Of a stretch of 64,000 bases of DNA, positions 1 to 8,485 are shown one piece after another. This stretch comes from Bradyrhizobium sp. AZCC 1721 (lineage in GTDB: Bacteria > Pseudomonadota > Alphaproteobacteria > Rhizobiales > Xanthobacteraceae). Numbering within the stretch: position 1 is the stretch's first letter; each line of letters begins with the position of its first letter. A program made the translations under genes and the position numbers. The stretch spans positions 6,253,001-6,317,000 of the forward strand of contig NZ_JAZHSB010000001.1 of assembly GCF_036924715.1 (NCBI RefSeq), read 5' to 3'. The notes below the pieces were generated by a model that made no database searches, was not told the DNA's origin, and saw nothing but the letters and a program-made list of their open reading frames with translations.

Positions 1-789
1 GCGGGCGCGATGGCCGACCAGGGGAATGCCGTGATACCAGAACGCCAGCAGGCCGTTGATCAGCCCGCCGATCCAGGCCCAGTCGGCCGGTGTCCACATC
101 AGGTCGCCGGGCCGCGGCAGGAAGTTGTGGCACATCTCGACATTCGGCAGATGGCCGAGCACCACGCGATGCGCGTGCAGCGCGCCCTTCGGATTGCCTG
201 TGGTGCCGGAGGTGTAGATGATCAAGGCGGGATCGTCGGCTGCGGTGTCGACGGTCGCAAAATCCGGCGACGCGGCCTTCAGCGAGGACCAGAACGGCTT
301 CGTGCCGGGAGGCGCGCGGTCGCCGATGACGTAAACGTTCTTTAGCTCAGGAAGATGATTGCGTATTTTCGCAAGCTTCTCCCAACCGGCCTCGTCGGTA
401 ACGACAGCCTTGGCCTCGGAATTCGACAGGCGGAACTCCAGCGCGTCCTCGCCGAACAGCGCGAACAGCGGGATCGAGATCATGCCGGAACGAAACGCGG
501 CGAAATGCGCGATCGGCAGTTCAAGAGATTGCGACAGGAACACCGCCACGCGGTCGCCGCGCGACAGGCCGTCGGCTTTCAGGACGTTGGCAAAACGGCG
601 CGACTGCTCCGCGACGTCGTCGAAGGACGTGCGCGTCGTGGCGCCGCCCTCGTCGACATAGATCAGCGCCAGCCGGCCTGAGCCATCCCCATGCCGGTCG
701 CAGCACGCGGTTGCCATGTTGAAGCGAGCGGGAATGTCCCAGCGGAAGTTGCGGTAGAGTTCGTCGTAGGTTGAGGCTTCGGTGAGCAT
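1..789 (-). CDS. AMP-dependent acyl-CoA synthetase (3' end cut off by window)
   Basis: Member of the ANL superfamily, which activates a carboxylic acid with ATP and transfers it to CoA. The visible 263 codons run open to base 1, so the C-terminal part lies outside the window. The diagnostic phosphate-binding loop YTSGTTGNPKG begins at residue 192, and a typical acyl-CoA-synthetase segment DLMWTPADWAWIGG follows. The start is taken at the ATG at 789; an in-frame ATG at 819 lies in a dispersed repeat and has no ribosome site. It is downstream of, and co-oriented with, the Rieske-AIF reductase, with a repeat in the 142-base gap. Family is certain; the acid substrate cannot be told from this half. 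Confidence 0.9.
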   Translation of the reverse strand, partial: MLTEASTYDELYRNFRWDIPARFNMATACCDRHGDGSGRLALIYVDEGGATTRTSFDDVAEQSRRFANVLKADGLSRGDRVAVFLSQSLELPIAHFAAFRSGMISIPLFALFGEDALEFRLSNSEAKAVVTDEAGWEKLAKIRNHLPELKNVYVIGDRAPPGTKPFWSSLKAASPDFATVDTAADDPALIIYTSGTTGNPKGALHAHRVVLGHLPNVEMCHNFLPRPGDLMWTPADWAWIGGLINGLLAFWYHGIPLVGHRAR

Positions 790-810
790 GTTGGGCGACC
801 CATCCCTAAC

Positions 811-918
811 GTCCGTCATGGCCCGGCTTGTTGCCGGCCATCAACGTTCTTGTTGCTTACCGCGAGTTTAAAGACGTGGATGCCCGGGACAAGCCCGGGC
901 ATGACGCGGAGCGAGGTT
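811..918. repeat. Palindromic dispersed intergenic repeat
   Basis: Contains paired arms of the type ATGCCCGGGACAAGCCCGGGCAT and GGCCCGGCTTGTTGCCGGCC. The same family appears at 4477-4556 after carA. Such elements are common between genes in Bradyrhizobium-type genomes; no coding sign is seen. Confidence 0.6.
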
Positions 919-931
919 TTGCAGCCCTGAC

Positions 932-2458
932 TTAAGGCGCCCGCGCCTTCTCCATCGCGAGCTCGACCTCGAGGCTTGCGAGGTCCCGATAGATCGAGGC
1001 GACGGCGAGCACGCGGCCGTTGCGCTTGTATTGCAGCAGGCAATCCTTGCCGGGGATGTCGCCGTCGACGATGGTTTCGTCCCATTTCTCGGCGTAGCCG
1101 ACATAATTGATCGGCACATCGTAGTGCTGGCTCCAGAAAAACGGCACCGCATGGAACGGCTCGCGTTGCCCAAGCATGTTTCGCGCGGCGGTCTGGCCCT
1201 GACGCTCGGCCACCACCCAATGTTCGACACGAATGGTCTCAAGGGAATGCGGATCGGGCCAGCGCGCAATATCGCCCGCGGCATAGATGCCGGGGACGCT
1301 GGTTTCCAGATAGGCATTGACCGTGACGCCGCGATCGATCGCCAGCCCGGCCTGCTCGGCCAATTCAAGGCGCGGACGCACGCCGACGCCGACCACCACG
1401 ATATCGGCGTCGATCGCGCCGCCGCTTTTCAGCGTCGCGCGTTTGCCGTCGATCCCGGTTACGGTGTCGCCGAGATGGAAGATGACGCCGTGCTCTTCAT
1501 GCAGGGCACGAACGAAGTCGCCCATCTCAGACCCCAGCACGCGCTCCATCGGCCGCTGCTCCAGGCCTACGACATGGACCTCGATATTTCTGGCGCGCAG
1601 CGACGCCGCGACTTCGAGGCCGATGAAGCTCGCGCCGATCACGACCGCGCGTCGCGCGCCGCCGGCCGATGCGATGATGGCGCGGGAATCGGCCAGCGAA
1701 CGCAGCACGTGGACGTGTGGCTGATCTGCGCCCGGTATCGGCAGGCGCACCGGCTCCGCGCCGGTCGCCAACAGCAAGCGGTCATAGGAGATGGTCTCGC
1801 CGCCTGATGTGACGACATGGCGCGCGTTGGGATCGATCGACGTAACCTCGGTGTTGAGCCGCAGGTCGATCTTCGCCTCGGCGTAGAAATCATCCGGCCG
1901 CAACGGCACCCAGTCCTCCGGCGCGCTGCCGGCGAGATAGTCCTTTGACAGGTTCGGCCGGTCTACCGGTGCCGCGGCATCATTGCTCAGCATCACGATG
2001 CTGCCGCGATAATCCTGCCGCCGCAGCATCTCGGCGGCGGCAAACCCTGCCGCGCCACCGCCGACGATCACGATTTTGCCGGGCGCATCGACGGCGCCCT
2101 TCACCTGCGGCTTGGGCTGTTCAAGCTTCTCCCGAACAAAGATGCGACCGTCTTGCTGCTCGACCTTCCAGACCGCGACCGGACTGAGCGCCGGCGCCCG
2201 GGTAGCTTCGCCGGTGCGCAGGTCAAAACAGGCATGATGCCAGGGACAGCGGATTCCCTGGCCCGTCACGAGACCTTCGGCGAGCGGCCCGTGATAATGG
2301 GTGCAATGGGCGCCGATCGCGAAGAGCTCCGAGCCCGAACGCACCAGCAGCACTTCATCGTCGCCGACATGGCCGAGCAACATCTCCCCTGCGAATTCGG
2401 ACGGGGCTATGCCCTTTGACAGATCGGGACCGGCGGGCAGAGCTTGCTGGTCAGCCAT
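932..2458 (-). CDS. Rieske-domain FAD/NAD(P) oxidoreductase (AIF-like ferredoxin reductase)
   Basis: 508 residues. Residues about 10-110 form a Rieske [2Fe-2S] domain with ligands Cys52-x-His54 and Cys71-x-x-His74. From about residue 128 a pyridine-nucleotide-disulphide oxidoreductase fold follows: FAD loop GGGAAG near 133, a second dinucleotide motif GASFIG near 275, and the C-terminal YAAGDIA that contacts FAD. This is the architecture of AIFM3/NfrL-like proteins and of reductases that pass electrons from NAD(P)H to iron-sulphur partners. It starts at the ATG at 2458 and reads toward the acyl-CoA synthetase. The partner oxygenase, if any, is not in the visible part. Function beyond electron transfer is not resolved. 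Confidence 0.92.
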   Translation of the reverse strand: MADQQALPAGPDLSKGIAPSEFAGEMLLGHVGDDEVLLVRSGSELFAIGAHCTHYHGPLAEGLVTGQGIRCPWHHACFDLRTGEATRAPALSPVAVWKVEQQDGRIFVREKLEQPKPQVKGAVDAPGKIVIVGGGAAGFAAAEMLRRQDYRGSIVMLSNDAAAPVDRPNLSKDYLAGSAPEDWVPLRPDDFYAEAKIDLRLNTEVTSIDPNARHVVTSGGETISYDRLLLATGAEPVRLPIPGADQPHVHVLRSLADSRAIIASAGGARRAVVIGASFIGLEVAASLRARNIEVHVVGLEQRPMERVLGSEMGDFVRALHEEHGVIFHLGDTVTGIDGKRATLKSGGAIDADIVVVGVGVRPRLELAEQAGLAIDRGVTVNAYLETSVPGIYAAGDIARWPDPHSLETIRVEHWVVAERQGQTAARNMLGQREPFHAVPFFWSQHYDVPINYVGYAEKWDETIVDGDIPGKDCLLQYKRNGRVLAVASIYRDLASLEVELAMEKARAP

Positions 2459-2549
2459 GCCTTCCTCCGCTCGCGTTGCGATACGTCATCGCTCCGAGTT
2501 TGACTCAAACGATGTTTCATCAGCACGAAGGTTCCCGAGCGTAAAAAAT

Positions 2550-3005
2550 TTATCCTGATAGCGCCGCCTTCACCAGGCCGCTGGCCTTGCCGAAATCCAT
2601 CTGCCCGGCGAATTTCGCGCGCAGCACGCCGATCACCTTGCCCATGTCCTTCATGCCGGCAGCGCCGGTCTCGGCGATCGCGGCCGAGATCGCGGCCTTC
2701 ACCTCGTCGTCCGACATCTGCTTCGGCAGATAGGCTGATATCACCGCGATCTCCTCGCGCTCCTGCGCGGCAAGCTCGGCGCGGCCGCCCTTGTCGTAGA
2801 GCTCGACCGATTCCTGGCGCTGCTTGATCATCTTCTGCAGCACGCCGAGCACGTCGGCGTCCGACAGCGGCGGCTTGCCCTGCCCGCGCGCGTCGATGTC
2901 GGCGTTCTTGATGGTCGAATTGACCATGCGCAGCGTGGAGAGCTTGCGCTCGTCCTTCGCCCTCATGGCGTCCTTGACCGCATTGTTGATGTCGTCGCGC
3001 AGCAT
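2550..3005 (-). CDS. GatB/YqeY domain protein
   Basis: 151 residues, the usual length for stand-alone YqeY proteins. This all-helical domain resembles the tRNA-binding tail of GatB of the amidotransferase. Recognisable segments are the N-terminal LRDDINNAVKDAMRAKD, the YLPKQMSDDEV stretch and the C-terminal GMKDMGKVIGVLRAKF. It is divergent from carA, with 272 bases between; this pairing of yqeY and carA is common in alphaproteobacteria. Precise cellular role is not established for the family. Confidence 0.93.
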   Translation of the reverse strand: MLRDDINNAVKDAMRAKDERKLSTLRMVNSTIKNADIDARGQGKPPLSDADVLGVLQKMIKQRQESVELYDKGGRAELAAQEREEIAVISAYLPKQMSDDEVKAAISAAIAETGAAGMKDMGKVIGVLRAKFAGQMDFGKASGLVKAALSG

Positions 3006-3167
3006 GGGTGCCTCACTGAAAATGGTGCCGCCGGAAAGATGCCGGGTTATGTAACGATTCCACCTATATAGGACGGGAACGACCAGGATCGGCAGTCGAA
3101 TTGCCCTGCCGGTTCCAGATTCGACCGGATTTGGTGAAAAACCGGAAAACCCGGCTCAGGTCCATAG

Positions 3168-3211
3168 AACCGGCTGTCAAATATGCGGCAAACGCATGTG
3201 AATAGCCGGTT
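3168..3211 (+). promoter_or_regulatory. Possible hairpin/attenuator in carA leader
   Basis: AACCGGCT at 3168-3175 can pair with AGCCGGTT at 3204-3211, followed by TTCTTT. A second CCGGCT copy lies near 3151-3156 and could compete for the same 3' arm. The layout would fit an attenuator about 65 bases before carA, but the loop is long (28 bases) and the U tract is weak. Confidence 0.3.
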
Positions 3212-3277
3212 TTCTTTGGCTTTTCTTGGCCTTCCGGCTTTGACGCGCGGGGGTGCTTGCGACTATGAAGTGCGCTC

Positions 3278-4468
3278 ATGACAACATCTGAAAACGCTTC
3301 AGCCTGGCCGGACCATAAACCGACCGCGCTCCTCGTGCTTGCCGATGGTACCGTGCTGGAGGGATTTGGCCTCGGCGCAGAAGGCCACGCCGTCGGCGAA
3401 GTCTGCTTCAACACCGCGATGACCGGTTATGAGGAGATACTCACCGATCCCTCCTATGCCGGGCAGCTCATCACCTTCACCTTCCCGCATATCGGCAATG
3501 TCGGCACCAACGACGAGGATATCGAGACGGTGAACATGGCGGCGACGCCGGGCGCGCGCGGCGTTATCCTGCGCACGGCCATCACCGATCCCTCGAACTA
3601 CCGCGCCACGCGGCACCTCGATCAGTGGCTGCGCGCCCGCGGCATCATCGGGCTGTCGGGCATCGATACGAGGGCGCTGACTGCGCTGATCCGCTCAAAG
3701 GGCATGCCGAACGCGGTGATTGCGCATGCCAAGAACGGCGTGTTCGACCTGCACGGCCTGAAGGAAGAGGCGCGCGAATGGCCCGGCCTGGAAGGCATGG
3801 ATCTGGTGCCGATGGTAACTTCCGGCCAGCGCTTTACCTGGGACGAGACGCCGTGGGCCTGGCAGAACGGCTTTGGCCGGCAGAGCGAACCTGAGTTCAA
3901 CGTGGTCGCGATCGACTACGGCATCAAGCGCAACATTTTGCGGCTCCTGGCCGGTGAAGGCTGCAAGGTCACGGTGGTGCCGGCGACGACCTCGGCCGAA
4001 GACATTCTGGCGATGAAGCCGGACGGCGTGTTTCTTTCCAACGGCCCGGGCGACCCGGCCGCGACCGGCAAATATGCGGTGCCCGTGATTCAGCAGGTGA
4101 TCCAGTCCGGCACGCCGACTTTCGGTATTTGCCTGGGTCATCAGATGCTAGGCTTGGCCGTCGGCGCCAAGACCATAAAGATGCATCAGGGCCATCACGG
4201 CGCCAATCATCCGGTCAAGGACGAAACCACCGGCAAGGTGGAGATTACCTCGATGAACCACGGTTTTGCCGTCGACCAGGCGACCCTGCCCGAGGGCGCG
4301 ATGCAGACCCACATCTCGCTGTTCGACGGCTCCAATTGCGGCATCGAGCTCAAGGGCAAGCCGGTATTCTCGGTGCAGTATCATCCGGAAGCCTCGCCGG
4401 GGCCGCGTGACTCGCATTACCTGTTCAAGCGGTTTGCGGATCTGATGCGAGAGAAGAAGCGGGCGTAA
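3278..4468 (+). CDS. carA: Carbamoyl-phosphate synthase small (glutaminase) subunit
   Basis: 396 residues, normal length. The N-terminal half is the CarA-specific domain (LVLADGTVLEGFGLGAEG, then FNTAMTGYEEI). The C-terminal half is a class I glutamine amidotransferase with nucleophile Cys285 in FGICLGHQM and His369/Glu371 in YHPEASPGP, completing the triad. It releases ammonia from glutamine for CarB, feeding arginine and pyrimidine synthesis. carB is on the same strand but 14 kb downstream (18718), so the two cannot share a simple operon. A possible hairpin leader precedes it. Confidence 0.97.
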   Translation: MTTSENASAWPDHKPTALLVLADGTVLEGFGLGAEGHAVGEVCFNTAMTGYEEILTDPSYAGQLITFTFPHIGNVGTNDEDIETVNMAATPGARGVILRTAITDPSNYRATRHLDQWLRARGIIGLSGIDTRALTALIRSKGMPNAVIAHAKNGVFDLHGLKEEAREWPGLEGMDLVPMVTSGQRFTWDETPWAWQNGFGRQSEPEFNVVAIDYGIKRNILRLLAGEGCKVTVVPATTSAEDILAMKPDGVFLSNGPGDPAATGKYAVPVIQQVIQSGTPTFGICLGHQMLGLAVGAKTIKMHQGHHGANHPVKDETTGKVEITSMNHGFAVDQATLPEGAMQTHISLFDGSNCGIELKGKPVFSVQYHPEASPGPRDSHYLFKRFADLMREKKRA

Positions 4469-4476
4469 GCCGCTCA

Positions 4477-4556
4477 CTTGTCATTGCCGGGCTTGACCCG
4501 GCAATCCATCTTCTTGAAGAGCGATGGATGCCCGGGTCGAGCCCGGGCATGACGGC
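4477..4556. repeat. Palindromic dispersed intergenic repeat
   Basis: TTGCCGGGCTTGACCCGGCAATCCAT and ATGGATGCCCGGGTCGAGCCCGGGCAT-type arms surround a short centre. Same family as 811-918. It lies between carA and the thioesterase and could form hairpins in the carA transcript end. Confidence 0.6.
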
Positions 4557-4623
4557 TGGTATGTGCCGAAAAGCGCTATGACTTCCTGCGCGGTTTATTA
4601 TGATGGCCACAGGACGCATTCCC

Positions 4624-5124
4624 ATGGATGACAAACCCGCCGCCACCAACGTCGAATACGGCGTAGCGCCGACCGACGTCATGGCCTCGATGTCCGGCCT
4701 CGACTTCGTGCGCGCCATCTTCGACGGCAAGTTGCCGGCGCCGCCGATCATGCAGAAGGTCGAGCCGTTCGATTCCACCGCCGAGAAGGGACATGTGGTG
4801 TTCTACAGCGTGCCCGGCTTCCGGCATTACAATCCGATCGGCTCGGTGCATGGCGGCTATGCCGCGATCCTCTTGGATTCCGCGATGGGCCTTGCGGTGC
4901 ATTCCGCCCTTCCCGCCGGCACCGGCTACACCACGCTGGAGTTCAAGATCTCTTTCATCAGGGGCATGACAAAGGATACCGGGCCTGTCCGCACCGAGGG
5001 CAAGACGCTCAATGTCGGCCGCCGCGCCGCCACCGCCGAGGCGCGGATCACCGACGCCAACGGCCGCCTGCTCGCGCATGCGACGACGACGTGTCTGGTT
5101 TTCGAGATTCCGAAGGGAACGTGA
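4624..5124 (+). CDS. PaaI-family hotdog thioesterase
   Basis: 166 residues from the ATG at 4624, chosen because AGGA sits nine bases upstream; an earlier ATG pair at 4600/4603 has no ribosome site. The hotdog-fold signature GSVHGGYAAILLDSAMG (about residues 69-85) is followed by a typical strand LEFKISFIRGM and a C-terminal GRLLAHATTTCLVF. PaaI/YbgC-type enzymes hydrolyse acyl-CoA thioesters, often phenylacetyl-type. Substrate is unknown here. It stands alone between carA and a cupin gene, each separated by a repeat. Confidence 0.9.
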   Translation: MDDKPAATNVEYGVAPTDVMASMSGLDFVRAIFDGKLPAPPIMQKVEPFDSTAEKGHVVFYSVPGFRHYNPIGSVHGGYAAILLDSAMGLAVHSALPAGTGYTTLEFKISFIRGMTKDTGPVRTEGKTLNVGRRAATAEARITDANGRLLAHATTTCLVFEIPKGT

Positions 5125-5152
5125 AGCGCGGAGGGCGGTTTTGAATTGTAGA

Positions 5153-5240
5153 GAGGGCAAAGGCGCACTTGCGCCGTGCCTACCATTCACGTCCGCGCTC
5201 TGAATGGTGGGCACGGCGCTAACGCTCCTTTGCCCACCCT
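5153..5240. repeat. Imperfect palindromic intergenic repeat
   Basis: GGGCAAAGGCGCACTTGCGCC and GGGCACGGCGCTAACGCTCCTTTGCCC-type halves mirror each other around CGTCCGCGCTCTGAATGG. Typical noncoding dispersed repeat of this group; it ends 30 bases before the cupin gene. Confidence 0.55.
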
Positions 5241-5270
5241 ACGATCTGCTGCGATTTGTGGAGAACAACC

Positions 5271-5804
5271 ATGTCCATCGTCAGCGCCGATGTCGAGCCG
5301 CTCACCTTCGTGTTCGAGGATGACGGCCTCGTGCCCAACAATCCCCTGCCGCTGCTGGTTTACAAGGGCGCGGTCTATGTCGCCAACGATCACCCGGAAA
5401 AGACCATCGAGGCGCTGTTCGGCGGCAATGGCTGGGGCGCGATGTGGCGCAACGGCGTCTACGACTATGTGCACTACCACGCCACGGTGCATGAGGCGCT
5501 CGGCGTCGCCCGCGGCCGGGCCCGAGTCCGCTTCGGCGGCAGCAACGGCAAGGAGCTCGAAATCACGCCCGGCGATGTCGCGATCCTTCCCGCCGGCACC
5601 GGGCATCAATGCGTGTTTGCCAGCCCCGATTTCTGCGTGGTCGGCGCCTATCCGCCGGGACCGCCGATGCAGATCACGCGCCCGACGCCGGAGAACCACG
5701 CAAAGGCGCTGAAGACGATCCCGGAAGTGAAGCTGCCGAAGACTGATCCGGTGCTGGGCGAAGACGGACCGCTGGTCCGGTTGTGGAAGCGCGGCACGCG
5801 ATGA
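5271..5804 (+). CDS. Cupin-domain protein
   Basis: 177 residues from the ATG at 5271, supported by GGAG eight bases upstream. A single cupin barrel is visible in HYHATVHEALGVARGRARV (first motif) and PGDVAILPAGTGHQC (second motif), with His/Glu/His residues suited to bind a metal. A conserved start LVPNNPLPLLVYKGAV and a C-terminal TDPVLGEDGPLVRLW are seen in a bacterial single-cupin group often annotated only as hypothetical. No enzymatic role can be assigned from context. Confidence 0.85.
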   Translation: MSIVSADVEPLTFVFEDDGLVPNNPLPLLVYKGAVYVANDHPEKTIEALFGGNGWGAMWRNGVYDYVHYHATVHEALGVARGRARVRFGGSNGKELEITPGDVAILPAGTGHQCVFASPDFCVVGAYPPGPPMQITRPTPENHAKALKTIPEVKLPKTDPVLGEDGPLVRLWKRGTR

Positions 5805-5816
5805 GGCGGGGCGCCG

Positions 5817-6155
5817 TCATCCGCGCCTGGCAATCGGGACATTAGGTTCGGAAAAAGCCTCCGGCATCGGTTCGCTCGACGAAACCCGCATCGCCGCGAT
5901 CCGCGCGACAAAAAGCCCGATCACGAGATTTGTTCGTTCGATCTCCAGCTTGTCGCGGATCGGCCCGTGCGGCTCGGTCGCGCACAACGTCTTGATGCAT
6001 TCGAGGGTGCGGGACAATGAATCGACCACCGCATAGATCGGCTCGATCGACGGCACCGCCGATTGTGAGCCCGGCGTGTGTCCGGCCGGCTGGCCGGAGG
6101 GGCTGACCCGATGGCCGGACGATGCCACGTCACGGAATTCGATAATTTTCTGCAT
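5817..6155 (-). CDS. Hypothetical protein
   Basis: 112 residues, MQKIIEFRD to VPIARRG. I do not recognise a domain. The central segment SIEPIYAVVDSLSRTLECIKTLCA is predicted helical and continues into KLEIERTNLVIGLFVARIAAM. It is convergent with the cupin gene. The start at 6155 has only a weak GGTTTGG upstream. The amphipathic helices and normal codon use favour a real gene, but evidence is limited. Confidence 0.55.
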   Translation of the reverse strand: MQKIIEFRDVASSGHRVSPSGQPAGHTPGSQSAVPSIEPIYAVVDSLSRTLECIKTLCATEPHGPIRDKLEIERTNLVIGLFVARIAAMRVSSSEPMPEAFSEPNVPIARRG

Positions 6156-6359
6156 CGCTTAATTTTTCCAAACCTGAGGAGCCGCGGCACACGACCAAGC
6201 TGTACCCGCATCATTCTGCTTGGGGTCGTTGGCCACCACCGATCATATTGGCGCCTCCCACACGCTCGCTTAAATTGATTATCGGAATCTTGCAGGCGAC
6301 CATTTGTGCGCGCGGCTTTTTTTGCGCATCGCCAGCACTTTGGCGCCGTCGTTCGACGG

Positions 6360-7469
6360 CTAGAGGTATGCCATGTAGGAGCTCACCCACACCAGAATTG
6401 ACGCAAGCAGCCCGATCACCCCGGCGTTGTTGGCAAAGGCTGTGGCGTTGCCGGACATGCCCAAGCGCAGCGTATCACGATTTATCCCCTCGGGAATCGA
6501 TATCTCCGCCGGAAACACCGTCGCGCCGCCGAGCGCATTGGTGCGAGCGAGCGTGCCCGACGCGGCGATCTGTCCCTGTCCGATGCCCTTTGGAATGCCG
6601 ATGATTTTGGCGTGATAGATCCGGCCCGGCACGTTGTCGAACACGATGTCGACCGCGGTGCCTTCCTTGATGGTCTGGAAGCCGTTCTGCGAGAACATGC
6701 CGACCAGCGTGATCTCCTTCTCGACAATGAAGGACATTGCCGATCGCAACTGAAATGCGCGATCGCCGACGGTCAGGGCGACCACGGTGACATAGCCGTC
6801 GGCGGGCGCACGGATGGCCGTCTGCGACAATTCCCAGTTGGCGTTGTCGAGCTGCGCCTGAAGTTGCGCGACCGTGGTGTTGACGCCGCCGATCTCGGAG
6901 TCGAGCGCGAGCTTGGCGCTCTGCTGCGCCGCCTTGGCAGCGGTGAGCTGCGCCGACACGGTCTCGTACTGAACCTGCTTGTCCTGCGCCTGAAATTGCG
7001 TGTTGGCATCGTCGGCGGCGAGCGTCTCGATGTCGGCGAGACGCTTCTTGTTGTAGGCGGCCTGTGCGGCAAGTCCCTCCACATTCGCGGTTGCCTGTTC
7101 GTAATTTGCTTTGAGGATTTCGGTCTGCTGCTTCGCTGCCGCGAGCGAAGCCTGAAGCTGCTTGACTTTGTACTCAAACGGCGCCGGGTCGATCTGAAAC
7201 AGCACGTCGTCCTTTTTCACCGGCACGTTCGGCTTGACCGGGATTGCAACAATTTGTCCGGTCACATTCGGCGTCACTTCCACGACGCGGCCAGTCACCG
7301 TCACACGCCCCGAGGGCGTGAGATAATTAAAAAGCGCCAAAAATGTCGCGAGGATAAATCCGCCGACGAGCAGCGAAATTGTCCCCGACACCCAGCCCCA
7401 CCGCACGAGCTTGAATTTCGAGAACACGAGCCACATCGCAAGGATGTAGAGGCAAAAAATGATAACCAT
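6360..7469 (-). CDS. HlyD-family membrane fusion protein
   Basis: 369 residues. An N-terminal cytoplasmic/membrane part (residues about 1-50, with two hydrophobic segments, LYILAMWLVF and ISLLVGGFILATFLALF) precedes a biotinyl-lipoyl-like half VTGRVVEVTPNVTGQIVAI, a long coiled-coil hairpin (about 105-200, rich in Ala/Gln), and the second lipoyl half IRAPADGYVTVV. A beta-barrel and a final hydrophobic segment VIGLLASILVWVSSYMAYL close the protein. The layout resembles EmrA/YibH-type adaptor subunits. A matching exporter or outer-membrane channel is not adjacent. SD AAAGGGA precedes the ATG at 7469. Confidence 0.9.
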   Translation of the reverse strand: MVIIFCLYILAMWLVFSKFKLVRWGWVSGTISLLVGGFILATFLALFNYLTPSGRVTVTGRVVEVTPNVTGQIVAIPVKPNVPVKKDDVLFQIDPAPFEYKVKQLQASLAAAKQQTEILKANYEQATANVEGLAAQAAYNKKRLADIETLAADDANTQFQAQDKQVQYETVSAQLTAAKAAQQSAKLALDSEIGGVNTTVAQLQAQLDNANWELSQTAIRAPADGYVTVVALTVGDRAFQLRSAMSFIVEKEITLVGMFSQNGFQTIKEGTAVDIVFDNVPGRIYHAKIIGIPKGIGQGQIAASGTLARTNALGGATVFPAEISIPEGINRDTLRLGMSGNATAFANNAGVIGLLASILVWVSSYMAYL

Positions 7470-7717
7470 GGCTGGCGTCCCTTTGCCGGTTGTGCTAATA
7501 TTTCCCGTGGAGGTAGCCGAAGCATCACTCTTCTAAAGTCAACCTTAGACTGCAAGAGACGGCAAGCTTAAGACCTTTAATTCCAGCGCGTTTTTGATTC
7601 TGCAGACGCCACACAGCGTAAACTGCAGCCGGAATTGTATTTCTTCATTGCCGACCTCTCGCTTGGAGCGAGAGCGCCGATCGAACTTCTTCGCGCAATT
7701 AGTAAGGAGTCGATGTC

Positions 7718-8383
7718 ATGCGCACAAAAATGAATCAGATTTTCGGATTGCTGGCTCTGGCCACCACCCTATGCGGTACGGACGCAGCCCTTGCCCAGAA
7801 CGCTGCAACACCGCCCTCCATGAAAACCATCGGCGCGCCGGCCAAGCCCGAGATCGTGCCCTCGCTGTTCGTGCTCAACTCCCGCGGCGCGACGCTGCTG
7901 GGCGACACCCTCACTCTGACCGGCGTGTCACCCAGTTCGATCATCTTTGCAGACCGTCCGGTGCGGGGCGCGGGCCATCAACCCACCGCCGACGTGATCG
8001 CGGAATGGGGGTCGGGCGAGGACAGTTTTGCAAAGAATCCGCCGAACGCGACGGTCTCCGTGCTCGGCAAGGATGGTTCGGTGAAGGACGCCGTCGTGGT
8101 CCTGAAGAATCCGAAGCTCGAGGGCGACAAGCTCACCTTCAATGTCCAGACCCTTGAAGGCGATCTTGCCGGCGCCGACGGCGGGGCCGCGCTCTTCATC
8201 GACATCATCGGCCGTCCGTTCACGCCGCTGTCGTTTGCCGGTTTCGCCCGGCGCAGCGCATTCCGCGGCGCGATGTATGCCGGCGCGCTCGGTGCGGCAG
8301 CGTATGGTGCGGCTGCGTACTACCACCCCTACGCGTACGCCCGTCCGGCCTGCGGCTATTATCCGTACCCGCCCTGCTATTGA
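7718..8383 (+). CDS. Exported hypothetical protein with glycine/tyrosine-rich tail
   Basis: 221 residues; AAGGAG nine bases before the ATG at 7718 decides the start. A clear signal peptide (FGLLALATTLCGTDAALAQ) is followed by a globular part and a C-terminal AAAYGAAAYYHPYAYARP tail ending in YYPYPPCY. The tail resembles low-complexity tails of several alphaproteobacterial exported proteins. I recognise no enzyme domain. It is co-oriented with, and 100 bases upstream of, the DUF1254 gene and may belong to the same envelope cluster. Confidence 0.82.
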   Translation: MRTKMNQIFGLLALATTLCGTDAALAQNAATPPSMKTIGAPAKPEIVPSLFVLNSRGATLLGDTLTLTGVSPSSIIFADRPVRGAGHQPTADVIAEWGSGEDSFAKNPPNATVSVLGKDGSVKDAVVVLKNPKLEGDKLTFNVQTLEGDLAGADGGAALFIDIIGRPFTPLSFAGFARRSAFRGAMYAGALGAAAYGAAAYYHPYAYARPACGYYPYPPCY

Positions 8384-8485
8384 AACGAATGAAGACACGG
8401 GGAAGCACGCGCTTTCCCGTGCTCAATCGACTGGTTCGCCTTCGACCCGTGATTGAACGTATCAGTGCTTGAAAGGAATGCCGCC

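Noticed and set aside
1031..1807. Long plus-strand open frame (258 codons)
   Set aside because: Antisense to the Rieske-AIF reductase, which has full family motifs; high-GC genomes give such shadow frames.
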